Shown piece by piece: positions 1 to 8,767 of a stretch of DNA of 64,000 nucleotides. The notes under the pieces are model-generated. The model had not been told where the DNA came from, did not search any database, and worked only from the letters and a program-made list of their open reading frames with translations. The translations under genes were made by a program, and so were the position numbers. This stretch comes from Chromera velia (Eukaryota; Sar; Chromeraceae): NCBI GenBank assembly GCA_018398765.1, contig JAHBMJ010000885.1, positions 126,001-190,000 of the forward strand, given 5' to 3'. Every line of letters starts with the position of its first letter. The stretch's first letter is position 1.

Positions 1-20
1 CACTCTCTGCTTCTTTTCAG

Positions 21-1098
21 GTACAGGGACGCAAGGAGGCCGGCAGACTTCGCAGCAGAGGTTCGTCCTTCCCTTCTTCCGCAATCACGAGAAGAAATTC
101 TGTTGGGCACCCACATGGAAAGTCGCGTTTCTTCTTCGCATCTCCCCGCAGTAACTCGGATATTCCACCAACATGCCCCAAACTCATCTACAGGTTTTCT
201 GTTCTCCGTTCTTGAAGCAGAGAGAAAAAAAGCGGCCACCCGTTCACTTCCAACAAACACATTTTCGGCAGACTGACCCTCTGCAATGGCGATTGCCACG
301 GGTGGGTTCTGGTAGAGGTGGTACATGATCACAGTCTGGCCTGAAGAAGAAGAGGCCGGACAGTCAAACGGGGGGCGGGGGGGGGGGGAGGCACGCAACA
401 CAGGGGGAAACGAAGGTGGCTTCACTCAAAATTTGAGTTGGTCCACATACCAGAAGTCTTCTTCATTCTGCGCCAATAATCGAAAAATCGTTCTTCTAGA
501 TCGCTCGGACTCTCTCTTCTCTGTGACTACGGCAGAGGTAGTCTTCAACCCGATCGGAAGAACAATTCACGGACTACCAGTTTGCCGTTCAAAGACGATG
601 CAGAACATTAGAAAGGAAACCACTTGTAGTTGGTGCTAAAGGCTTACTTGCAGTGGGCTTATGGTGCGCTCTTGAGCACTGATCTCCGTGTCTGCATGCT
701 CCAATCTTCCAGTAGAACGGACAGTTCACTCTGCAAGGAATGTGCACAAAAAAGAAATCAACATGAAAAGGCGCGGGTCATGCCGAATCGAGGGAGGGCG
801 TTGAAGCCAACTGGCAGTCAAAGTCGAATGCCTTAAGTTGCAAAGTCAAACTCAGGCACAAGACCACAGATCGGCACAAAGGAAAGCGGAAACCAACCTG
901 TCCTGTTCTGTGAAAATCAGACGCGCAAGATGTTCTGCCATCTTCTTTTGATCTCTTTCTTTCTCTTCTCAGAACAAGACAGGCGCAAAGGCAAAGCCTG
1001 GAAAGCTCCTCAAGAAGCAGGCAGGACAATCGATGTCCGACTGGGTGGCTCCTTCAGTCGACAAACACACCAACAAAGCACAACAGGAGTTTATTTAA
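21..1098 (+). CDS. 3' end of an unidentified multi-exon gene (partial)
   Basis: The gene enters from the left edge. A short exon starts right after a pyrimidine tract and CAG at about 18-20 and runs to about 60, followed by a GTTCGT donor; it reads [13 protein letters not shown]. The clearest terminal exon follows TTTCTCTTCTCAG at 973 and runs to the TAA at 1096-1098. It encodes a 41-residue basic, Lys/Gln-rich tail ([18 protein letters not shown], then [20 protein letters not shown]). Any exons between 61 and 972 could not be placed. The tail looks like a cytosolic or nuclear C-terminus, with no membrane segment or known domain. I do not recognise the family. A second open frame over the terminal exon is richer in Cys/Thr and looks less protein-like. 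Both splice sites are good; linkage of the two exons is inference. Confidence 0.45.
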
Positions 1099-1673
1099 AC
1101 GTGTGTCCTCTAACTTCTCAAGCCTGTTGCCCGTTCCAGCAAACAAAGCACCATTGAGGTGGAACAGACGCGTTCGAGAAGAATATGAGCCACTACCGGA
1201 CACAGTGTCTTCGCAATGACGATATGGACTCCTCTAAAGGCACTTCTGATTTGACGTGATTTGTGTGGAGGGTCTACTGGAGACGGCTTCATGCAATGAG
1301 AGCACTTCGCGGAGCGTATTCCCACGCACAGGGTTTTTGTCCAGTTTGTCCCGGAAAGTGCTGGCCCGGAAAGCGACTATACGCGTCGCGCGCCCGGGGC
1401 GGTGCCGCAACAACTCGTCTTTAGAGACGGCATGGTTGTCCAGAGTCCAGACTGAACTTTTGCCATTGAATCCATGATGTTCTCAGACCCTGCGCGTGGA
1501 TTCAGAAATCTGGCACTCCCAATCTCACACTTTTTCTTTGGTCAACTCAGACAGGGAAGCGGGGCCGCTGTTGTGGGCTCCTTTTGTATCTTTTCACACC
1601 TGGCTGGCGCGGCTAGCCCCGTCTCCTCTCGTCTCCGTTGATCGAAGGGTGCCTCAAGGAGGGAAGAGCAACA

Positions 1674-2530
1674 ATGGACCGAAGAGGGGAGAGAAGGATC
1701 TCGCAAGCCTTCCAAGTGGTACTGAGCACCATCTTTGTCACACACATGTGCGCTGCAGCAAGTCTTGCCCCTTCTTCGCGACAAGGAGGGGGGGCTTTCT
1801 TGTCGGCCCCCGTTTCTGTCTCAAGACTTTCCGCGTCTTCGTCTTATTCTCCTTCAGCCCCCCTCAGCAGGAAAGAGGACACATTCCAGAAGGTCAGTCG
1901 GACCGTTCAACTCTCTCAGGTCACAACATGAGTATGTAAATCAATGCGACTCTTTCTGCTTTTGGTGAGAAAGAAGACGAAAGCAGAAGCACGGGTATTA
2001 AAGTGCAGGGGACAGCGATTGCCGATTCTGCATTCACACGAGCGCCCCTTTTGCCCATTCTGTATTCACACGAGCGCCCCTTTTGTCGATTCTGCCTTCA
2101 CACAAGCGCCCCTTTTTACCGATTCTGCATTCACACAAGCGCCCCTTTTACCGATTCTGCATTCACACAAGCGCCCGTTTTACCGAATACAGCCGATTTT
2201 GTTGTCCCTCCGGCGTATTATCTTTGCTGCCTCCGATCTCTTCCTTCTTGTCTCCCACCCACAGCATCCCATACGGTCTCTCTATGTGCCCCCCACGGAG
2301 GACTCTCATCTTCGTTCTCGGCTTCGCGTTTTTCTGCTCACTGCCAGGATTCACCTCGCTTGTTTGCCATAAACGGGCACGCGCGCTCTCTGTGTGTTTC
2401 CTTTCATGGCTGCTGTACGATCTGCTAAACTCTAGCCCGAAACAGTGGATGACACCCCCCACACGTACTGGTCTCGTCTCTCTCTTTCTCTTTCTCCTTC
2501 TCTTTCTCCTTCTCTTTCTCTTTCTCTTTC

Positions 2531-2567
<37 letters not shown>

Positions 2568-2594
2568 GTCAGACACACACACACACACACACAG

Positions 2595-2638
<44 letters not shown>

Positions 2639-3219
2639 CACACCCAACAATGCGCTCCCCGCCACCTCGACTCTTCAGCGGTCCGTTTACCCCGGCCGCT
2701 TTATTTTCTGCCCTGCCTCCTTCCTTTGCATCTCCCCATGCACCCACTGTGCAGCTGCATGGGCCTGCGTCCAGAGGTGCAGTCTCCCAGGTTGGACTTG
2801 TACCTTTGGGGGCCGAGACGAGTGAGCTTCTTGCTGCGGCTGCCTCTGTGACTTCTTCCTCGGCCTCCTTTCCCTCCTTGGACATGTCAATGGTTGAGAA
2901 GTTTGGACCCCTCGCGAGTCTCTCGCTGTGCTTCCTCCTGTTGCTACAGAACGCAGCGCTCCAGTCGAAGGTGACACAGCTTGAGAAAGCCATGAAGGGA
3001 GGAGGTGGAAAGGCGAGGAGGCAGACGGTCAGCTCGTCGGGGGGTTGCGCGTCTGCACAGGATGTGGACGCTCGGTTGTCTGACGAGATTGCAGATTTGA
3101 AGAGAGACCTTGTGCGGATCGATACAAAGGCCAACTATTTGGAGACCGATATGAAGACGACAGAACGAAAAATGAAGTCCATCATTGACTGGCTGAGCAA
3201 TCCCCCCCAAATGCTCTAG
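1674..3219 (+). CDS. Two-exon leader/membrane/coiled-coil protein
   Basis: Exon 1 is 1674-1892, exactly 73 codons, ending at AAG|GTCAGT. It encodes a signal peptide (hydrophobic FQVVLSTIFVTHMCAAAS) followed by a Ser/Ala/Arg-rich stretch resembling a plastid transit peptide. Exon 2 ends at the TAG at 3217-3219 and most likely begins at 2755 (CACTGTGCAG|CTG) or 2791 (CTCCCAG|GTT). Both acceptors keep phase 0, so the junction is consistent but not fixed. Exon 2 has an Ala/Ser-rich linker, one membrane segment (FGPLASLSLCFLLLLQN) and a C-terminal heptad-like coiled coil (ARLSDEIADLKRDLVRIDTK) ending in IIDWLSNPPQML. This predicts a one-pass plastid or endomembrane protein. The intron holds a 31-bp minisatellite and a CT/CA/GA microsatellite. 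Homology is not recognised. An alternative is a single-exon gene starting at the ATG at 2650. Confidence 0.5.
2022..2189 (+). repeat. 31-32 bp minisatellite, about five copies
   Basis: Five tandem units share the core GATTCTGCATTCACAC followed by AAGCGCCCCTTTT (or GAGCGCCCC). Units differ by a few substitutions. They lie in the intron of the two-exon gene and happen to be open in several frames, which produces repetitive false peptides. Confidence 0.9.
2479..2635 (+). repeat. Compound CT / CA / GA microsatellite
   Basis: A run of (CTTTCT)n and (CT)n is followed by CTGTCAG, (CA)n and (GA)n. It lies in the intron of the surrounding plus-strand gene. The CT tract followed by CTTTCTGTCAG resembles a strong 3' splice site, so it may act as a decoy or alternative acceptor. 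Confidence 0.9.
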
Positions 3220-4157
3220 CTGACTCAGATCGATCAGTGAGCTGACTGACTTCGTGCACCTGCATGGGGGTCTGGAAGGATGGAAAGAGTTTGGAGAGAG
3301 AGGACGTAAGGACGGACAGGGAGTCACTGAGAGGGGGGTGATTGTTTCGGAGTCTCGGTGCACTAGGGTTTTGGTTCAAGGTGCGTGTGGGAGAGAGTAG
3401 AGAAACGATAGAAAAGAGACAAAAGATGTCGACGTTCAGGGAGAAAGGAAAAGAGCAATAAAGAAACTTAAGGGAAATCGTGATTGACATTAAGAGATGT
3501 TACTACGGCTCTGTTTTTGGGTCTTTAATTTCCTGGCATTTTCATACAATTCAAGTCCCATGGTTTTGGCAGGGGTTTTGAGTGGGGTTTCAAGTTCAAA
3601 TGTAAATTTGCGGACCGCGAATTCGCGATTTGAACTCCGATTTTGTTAACATTTTGGCAGCCGGACCAAAAAGCTTCGCAGCGAAAGAGCTCAGGCTGGT
3701 CCAGGGGTGTGAAAGCTGTGTGGTAATATCGGAAATGGTCTTATCAAAAATAGTAGTAGAAACAATGAAAATCGATGCATGAATGGTTTGCTACATGTCT
3801 TGCTCTAAATAGTTTTAAATAGCTAATATCCACACTGACTCCACAAACTAATGAAATCCTTCTAAACCGTTAAGTAATAAGCACACGCACACGCACGCAC
3901 ACGCATGTACACGCACGCACACACACACATACACACACACACAAAGAGATGGAGAAGGGGAGAGAGAGAGAGAGATATACACAGAGAGAGAGAGAGAGAA
4001 AAAGATGAATGATATGTGTAAGTGGAGAGGGATGTACCTCTGTGCTGCATGATGTTTCTTATTGGATGCAATATAACTAAAAAAAGTGCGTCCAAAAGAC
4101 AGTGGCAACGAGAGGGCCGACGAAACAGAAAGAGGGAAAGAGCCTGCGCCATGTAGC

Positions 4158-4189
<32 letters not shown>

Positions 4190-4230
4190 TACACACACAC
4201 ACACATATATACGCACACACACACACACAT

Positions 4231-4266
<36 letters not shown>

Positions 4267-4985
4267 AGAGAGAGAGAGAAGCTCTCGTCGATATGCTTGC
4301 CTCTGCTGGCTCGGATAAACAGTATCACTCAGATTCATCACTTTTCCACGAGTTTTTTTTATGAGCTCTTTTTTCTATCTGTTTTTCGTACCAACTCATA
4401 GCGTGCAACGCGCAGACATAATCCTAAGAAGTGCACATAAAGAGAGCAAGCGAAAGCATACGAAAATAAAACCCTCCCTGCTCCTACATATATATCCTGA
4501 CGAGAAGTGAAACAGGGATGGAGATGGGGAGATGGATGATCGAAGGAGAGACTATCAAAAAGAACCTAAAGTTTTTGCAGTAAGTGGGGAGATCATGTTT
4601 CCGAGCATACGCAGTTCACTAAACAGAGGTGATATCTTATCAGTATGCTGTGCTTACTTCAAAGATTGATGCTCTCACAGGGATGGGATATGGATGCGAT
4701 GAATCGTGTGTCGTGCATATATGCAGTTGGCGCATAAAGTTTTACACCGAGGCCGGCTCATCACGAAGAGTCAAGATTTTTAACCCTAGTGTAAAAAATG
4801 TGTATATTGGTCTCTTGAAATATACGTACAAAATGTGTTGGTTATATTAATTAAGGGGATATATACGGGGCCTGGGCCGGCCCTGACCGTGATAAATGTG
4901 CGCCATAGGAGGGGGGGGGGGACACCGCTCCCGCCTGGCGCCCTCTGCATGCAGAGAATGTATACACCCACTCATACGTGCATTC
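3220..4985. other. Gene-free stretch with microsatellites
   Basis: No convincing coding region on either strand. It holds a CA/GA microsatellite cluster at about 3881-4000, a second (CA)n(TA)(CA)n(GA)n array at about 4157-4280, AT-rich DNA, and a G-run at 4911-4920. The peptides readable here (Cys/Val and Ser/Leu, or Thr/His and Glu/Arg strings) are translations of the repeats. Confidence 0.7.
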
Positions 4986-5440
4986 GCATGCCGGGGGTAA
5001 GTGGGGTGCTTTTTGCCCCCCTCTTTGCATAGGAAACCGGCGCTTTTCCGCAAAAAACTCGTTTTCATGATTGGTAAAGAGTTACTAAAAGCTGAAACTT
5101 TGTGGAAAAAGACGTTATAATGATAGAAAAAGAGCTATGGAACATATTTTTATATCATTTCTAGAAATATAGGCTGCTATACAAATTTTTTGATTTTGAG
5201 GCCATTTTTTAACGGTTTTAAATAGTAAAAAAAACGGTATGAAACTTACAAAATTTGTATGGCAGCCTATATTTCTAGAAATGATATAAAAAATCTGTTC
5301 AATAGTTCTTTTTTTATCGTTACAACGTCTTCTTACACAAAGTTTCAGCTTCTAACTCCTTACCAATTATGAGAACGAGTTTTTTGCGGAAATGCCCCGC
5401 TTTAGGGGGGCAAAAAGCACCCCATTCGCCCCTGGCATGC
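4986..5440. mobile_element. 455-bp foldback (MITE-like) element
   Basis: The left arm (4986 to about 5195) is the near-perfect reverse complement of the right arm (about 5235-5440), leaving a spacer of about 40 bp. The outer ends read GCATGCC then a G-run and TGGGGTGCTTTTTGCCCCC; the inner part includes a CTTTTCCGCAAAAAACTCG segment and TTTCTAGAAATATAGGCTGC. The two arms would form a hairpin of roughly 200 bp. There is no coding capacity. This is typical of foldback or MITE elements moved by a transposase elsewhere. I could not define a target-site duplication; GCATGC-rich flanks obscure the borders. Confidence 0.75.
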
Positions 5441-6009
5441 ATTGCTCATCTGCATGCTCTTTTTCTTTCTTACTCCATACGCACTAACTGACTAAATCTG
5501 ACTATGGTGCCTGGAATATCCTGGAATTGTCTGGACTTCTGTGAATCTATGTTAATCCATATAATACTAGCGGTCGTATGAGGTCGTCTCCGCAGTTAAG
5601 CAAGAGTAAACAACTACAAGCAACATATGTTGTTGCTACATATTCGTTTACTTGTTGTTTTGTTTTATGATATGCAGCTTTTTTTATTCATCTCTCTCAT
5701 ATATTTTCTTACTTAGTCTACCAGAGTATATACCAGAGTTAACTAGAGTTAACCATATACTGAGACGGATACAAGTAGACTGGCTAATGTAACAGAGACA
5801 TGGTCTTTGATTAGTTTCGCACATCTACGTCTAGATCTACGTACGCATACAATGGTCATAAATTAATCTCTATCGTATACATTAATCCAGGTTTGTCTTA
5901 TTCATAGTACCCCATTCTACTTGGTATTCCAATTCTTTCAATTACTTCCAAATGCAATAGAGACAGATTATCATGAGATTGATAGATTTAATTCCACTTC
6001 GTATGAATA
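5441..6009. other. AT-rich stretch, no gene seen
   Basis: AT-rich with short repeats around CAGAGTATATACCAGAGTTAAC at about 5723-5760. No open frame, splice pattern or RNA gene recognised. It forms the left flank of the virus-like insertion; the change to GC-rich coding-like sequence occurs near 6010-6030. Confidence 0.6.
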
Positions 6010-6140
6010 ATATAATCAAATTAAACGCGGAATCCGACGGCAGCCTGGTTTCTGCGCCTTGCGCACCATCCGCCTCTTCTTCCGCGGTTGGTGAGTAGAC
6101 TTAAATTTTCTCTTTGGCAGTTTGCACGCAAAATGCAGCC

Positions 6141-6181
6141 CTCACGGCGCCCGTTCAATCGCCACGCCCGGCCCGGCTGCG
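6141..6181 (+). repeat. Inverted repeat, left copy (41 bp)
   Basis: It pairs with 6998-7038 at 38 of 41 positions. It includes CGGGCCGGGC and the GGCGCC palindrome. The two copies bracket the Rep-like gene, as intergenic repeats of a circular genome might. All three differences are transitions. Confidence 0.85.
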
Positions 6182-6246
6182 TAGATGTTCACCGGCGAGT
6201 GCCACCACAAATTGACTACGGCGATACTCTGCCGCCTGACGCACTG

Positions 6247-6870
6247 TCATGCGCCGCTCGAGTACCGCCAGCTCAATACACGTTCAATATACTCCGAGGC
6301 ATACTCCTACCGAACTATCGGTTCGACCCCCCATATGATATGTTCCGTCACCCGTATGCGACTCAAATTGATCTCTGCAAGCGCGTCACGTAGTTTGCGG
6401 TCCGGGACCGCATCACACTCCTTTTTTTTTTGACACTCGTACGCCGTGATCCCCGGCTCCAACTCGGCCTGTGTCATGTTGGTTTTATATTTCAGCTCTT
6501 TCATAGCATAGCCTATGTTTTTGAGCTTTGCATTGCACTTCACCACAGTTCGTGGAGAGACTTCAAACCCCGTATGGCATAAGTACCACTTGAGGTCCCT
6601 TTTCCAATTCTTGGGCAAGGGACCCTCGTGGTACACCTCCAGGTGTGGGCGGTTGGCATTTGGTGGGCCCTCACAGCCCACGACGAATTTTTGGGAATGG
6701 AGGATTTCTAGGATGCCCTTGATCACCTCTACGGAGTGCAGTTGCGCTAATTACTCCATATTTGCTCCACCAGGCGACACCGTGATAGCAGCTTTGGTTC
6801 TTCGACTGCCAAGATTCATCATTGAAGAACGGGTACTGATTGATACTACACTGCTTGACTCACTACTCAT
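6247..6870 (-). pseudogene. Rep-like HUH endonuclease domain, broken by in-frame stops
   Basis: This is the replication initiator of CRESS viruses, which nicks the origin and joins DNA ends. One minus-strand frame starts at ATG 6870 and runs to TGA 6247-6249, interrupted by TAA at 6751-6753 and TAG at 6307-6309. Visible landmarks in order: a motif-I-like AITVSPGG before the TAA; KFVVGCEG then RPHLEVYHEG, equivalent to the metal-binding HUH/HLQG motif II; KWYLCHTGFEV; and IGYAMKE, the Tyr-x-x-Lys motif III whose Tyr is the nicking residue. A conserved motif on both sides of the TAA suggests a once continuous gene. The superfamily 3 helicase with its Walker A motif, normally C-terminal, is absent, so the copy is also truncated. 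Family assignment rests on motif order; exact viral family unknown. Confidence 0.6.
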
Positions 6871-6997
6871 TTTTTACGGAGCACTTACAGCGGAGTAAAT
6901 AAGCACTTTTGTGTGTTTTTTTGAAAAAAGTTGAAAGGGTCGTTTTTTAGATTTCAAATTTTCCTGATGGATTCCTGGTGGCCGCCGCCGACGCCAC

Positions 6998-7038
6998 CGC
7001 AGCCGGGCCGGGCGTAGCGATTGAACAGGCGCCGTGAA
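6998..7038 (-). repeat. Inverted repeat, right copy (41 bp)
   Basis: Reverse complement of 6141-6181 with three mismatches. It lies just downstream of the capsid-like stop codon, between the capsid and Rep remnants. Confidence 0.85.
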
Positions 7039-7047
7039 GGCCAGATC

Positions 7048-7480
7048 TTATGATGCGGCTATGTCCTTCCGCTCGCTAAATAACATGAGATACTCTATAA
7101 CGACGTTGTAGTACACTGGAATAGTGATGGTTTTGTCCGCTGGGTGCGACCACACCTGGTACACTGCCAGTTTGGCTGGTGATGCACCCACTGTTGCACC
7201 ACATCGGTCAACATTGTCTTTGATGTTCGCGATATTAAAAAATTTCTTCGCACTGAAGCTAGTGCGGTTCTGGTACTTCTTGTCGCTGTACGGCTGGATT
7301 TGCTTGAAGCGTCCCATCCGGTTCTCACACAACGTCCGGTAGTCCGTATATGACGTTCCGTCGTCGGACAAATACAGACCAAATAACACAGTAGGTTTTG
7401 CCGTCGGCCGTGTATCCACTGGTGTACACGTATATCTTAGAACCGATCACCATATAGTGGTTGTATAAAGCTGCCCATTG
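7048..7480 (-). pseudogene. Capsid-like jelly-roll protein fragment with a frameshift
   Basis: On the minus strand one frame near 7480-7400 reads YNHYMVIGSKIYVYTSG, like the tyrosine-rich GSKI segment of small circular-virus capsids. The reading then continues in another frame from about 7400 to the TAA at 7048-7050, with QIQPYSDKKYQNRTSF, VGASPAKLAVYQVW, and a C-terminal beta-strand block VVIEYLMLFSERKDIAAS. The switch of frame marks an indel near 7390-7410. The N-terminal half is missing here; a strongly basic candidate N-terminus lies at the other end of the insertion (about 6117-6025). Capsid identity is inferred from the basic N-terminus, the strand-rich C-terminus and the adjacent Rep; it is less certain than the Rep call. 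Confidence 0.45.
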
Positions 7481-7517
7481 ACTACATTATAAGTTATCAA
7501 ACTTATGCTATAGAAAG

Positions 7518-7764
7518 CCCTAAAGAATGTCCGGTGGAATAGCTAGTGAAAAAGTCTGGTTACTGGACATTTTGACTTGCCTTTTTGAAAAGTCAACTTG
7601 CTATTTTCAAAAAGTCTGGTTGGTGGATCTCGAGAAGTATATGGACTATAAAGCTGAAAATTGGTATACAAAGCGGGCTTAAAGCGTCTAGAAGCAAACA
7701 TTAACTTTTAAAGGCTTTGGACAATTATTTTCCTCAAGTAGAAAAAAAGTCTGGTTGCCTAAAA
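7518..7764 (+). repeat. Left terminal inverted repeat
   Basis: About 245 bp matching the reverse complement of 10926-11169 almost base for base, including CTCGAGAAGTATATGGAC and the TTTCCTCAAGTAG inner end. Confidence 0.9.
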
Positions 7765-7993
7765 TAGCAAGTCCAAAAGTTAACTTGCCAAAATTACTTA
7801 ATAAAATTTCCGCCACTTGCAAAAAAAAACCGGCAAGTTACCAAAAAAAAAAGTTTGGTTAACATTTTAATTATATTTTTTCCCTTAAAATCAATGATAT
7901 TTTTAAATGAAAATGTATGCCTCTGATAGAGCAGTAAAAGGTTAGTATGTGTATCAAGCAATAGGGAACTAAATTCGAGCTAGTTGAGGGGAT

Positions 7994-8659
7994 TCACCAA
8001 AATTTGTAGTCTCTCCATATTCTAGAGAGAGGCTGCTGATCTGTATTTAAGGCATGCCCTTCTCGGGCAAACATTTCCCACTTTGTGGTTCCCGAATCCC
8101 GCAGAAATTGAGTGTATTTCTTCTTCTTCTCTTCTGGGAGATCGGTGGGGGGGATCACTTTGAGGTAGCGAAAGACAACCATGCGGTCATCTTCGAATTC
8201 CTCCACCTCCCTGTCCTCTCATTCTTTTTCACTCAGTTCCCGTAACTCTGTTACCTAAATGATGAATTTCACGTCGGAAAGCAATGCATGACAAATCTGT
8301 AATTGCGCCCCGACCACAAACTTCTCCCAAAAATTGCCAGGAGCAGTTTGGGGAACAGCAGAGGCAGTGTGAGAAGCAGCAGGGGGGGAAGGAGCAGCAG
8401 GGAGGGAAGGAGCAGCAGCGGTGAGAGGAGCACCCTGAGGGACAAAGTAGGGACTGGCATTAGAACTGCGCAGCGATGACTCGTCCCACTGAGGTACGTA
8501 CTGCAGTTTCGGGCGTGACGGTCCGGGGTCGGCAGCCCCGCCTACCGCTGGCACCGCTGCTGACGCTGAGTCTATCGCTATCCCTGATGCTCCTTCGTTA
8601 TTTTGAATCGCTGGGAGACTCTGGGAGATGGCAAGAATGAAAGTAGAGAGACAGCTCAA
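7994..8659 (-). pseudogene. Transposon gene 1: Ala/Pro-rich protein of unknown function, with two in-frame stops
   Basis: One minus-strand frame from ATG 8659 to the stop at 7994-7996 is open except for TAG at 8255-8257 and TGA at 8216-8218; the frame is never shifted. The N-terminal part is Ala/Pro/Ser-rich (PAVGGAADPGPSRPK, then ASPYFVPQGAPLTAAAPS). It is followed by NFWEKFVVGAQLQICHALL and, beyond the stops, an acidic then basic segment (EEFEDDRMVVFRYLKV, LPEEKKKKYTQFLRDSG) ending in SRIWRDYKFW. The composition would suit a DNA-binding or accessory protein but no domain is recognised. Two alternatives to nonsense decay: the stops lie in an intron of about 40-60 bp, or two separate small proteins exist. 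Confidence 0.4.
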
Positions 8660-8767
8660 ATCAGCTAGCTGTAAGGCTGGTTAACCGTCAGACTTGCTGA
8701 ATTGTAAACACACGTAGGTGTGAAAAAACAACGTTGAATCAGTTTGTGGGTGTAGAATTCCTCAGTA

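Larger units (their letters stand above)
6010..7495 (-). mobile_element. Endogenous CRESS-DNA-virus-like element (Rep + capsid remnants)
   Basis: A block of about 1.5 kb, GC-richer than its flanks, reads on the minus strand as capsid-like C-terminal half (about 7480-7048), a short non-coding gap with an inverted repeat, Rep-like HUH domain (6870-6247), the second repeat copy, and then a very basic segment (about 6117-6025, with RKKRRMVRKAQK) like the Arg/Lys-rich N-terminus of ssDNA-virus capsids. A circular genome opened inside its capsid gene and inserted as one linear copy gives exactly this order. The left border is near 6010-6025; the right border is within a few tens of bases of the transposon terminus at 7518. 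The copy is decayed: in-frame stops, at least one frameshift and no helicase domain. The virus presumably infected an alga or its ancestor. CRESS-like affiliation is from motif reading only. Confidence 0.6.

Noticed and set aside
2163-3134. Minus-strand 323-codon frame with Ser/Leu and Arg/Glu runs
   Set aside because: Antisense to the two-exon plus gene and dominated by the microsatellite.
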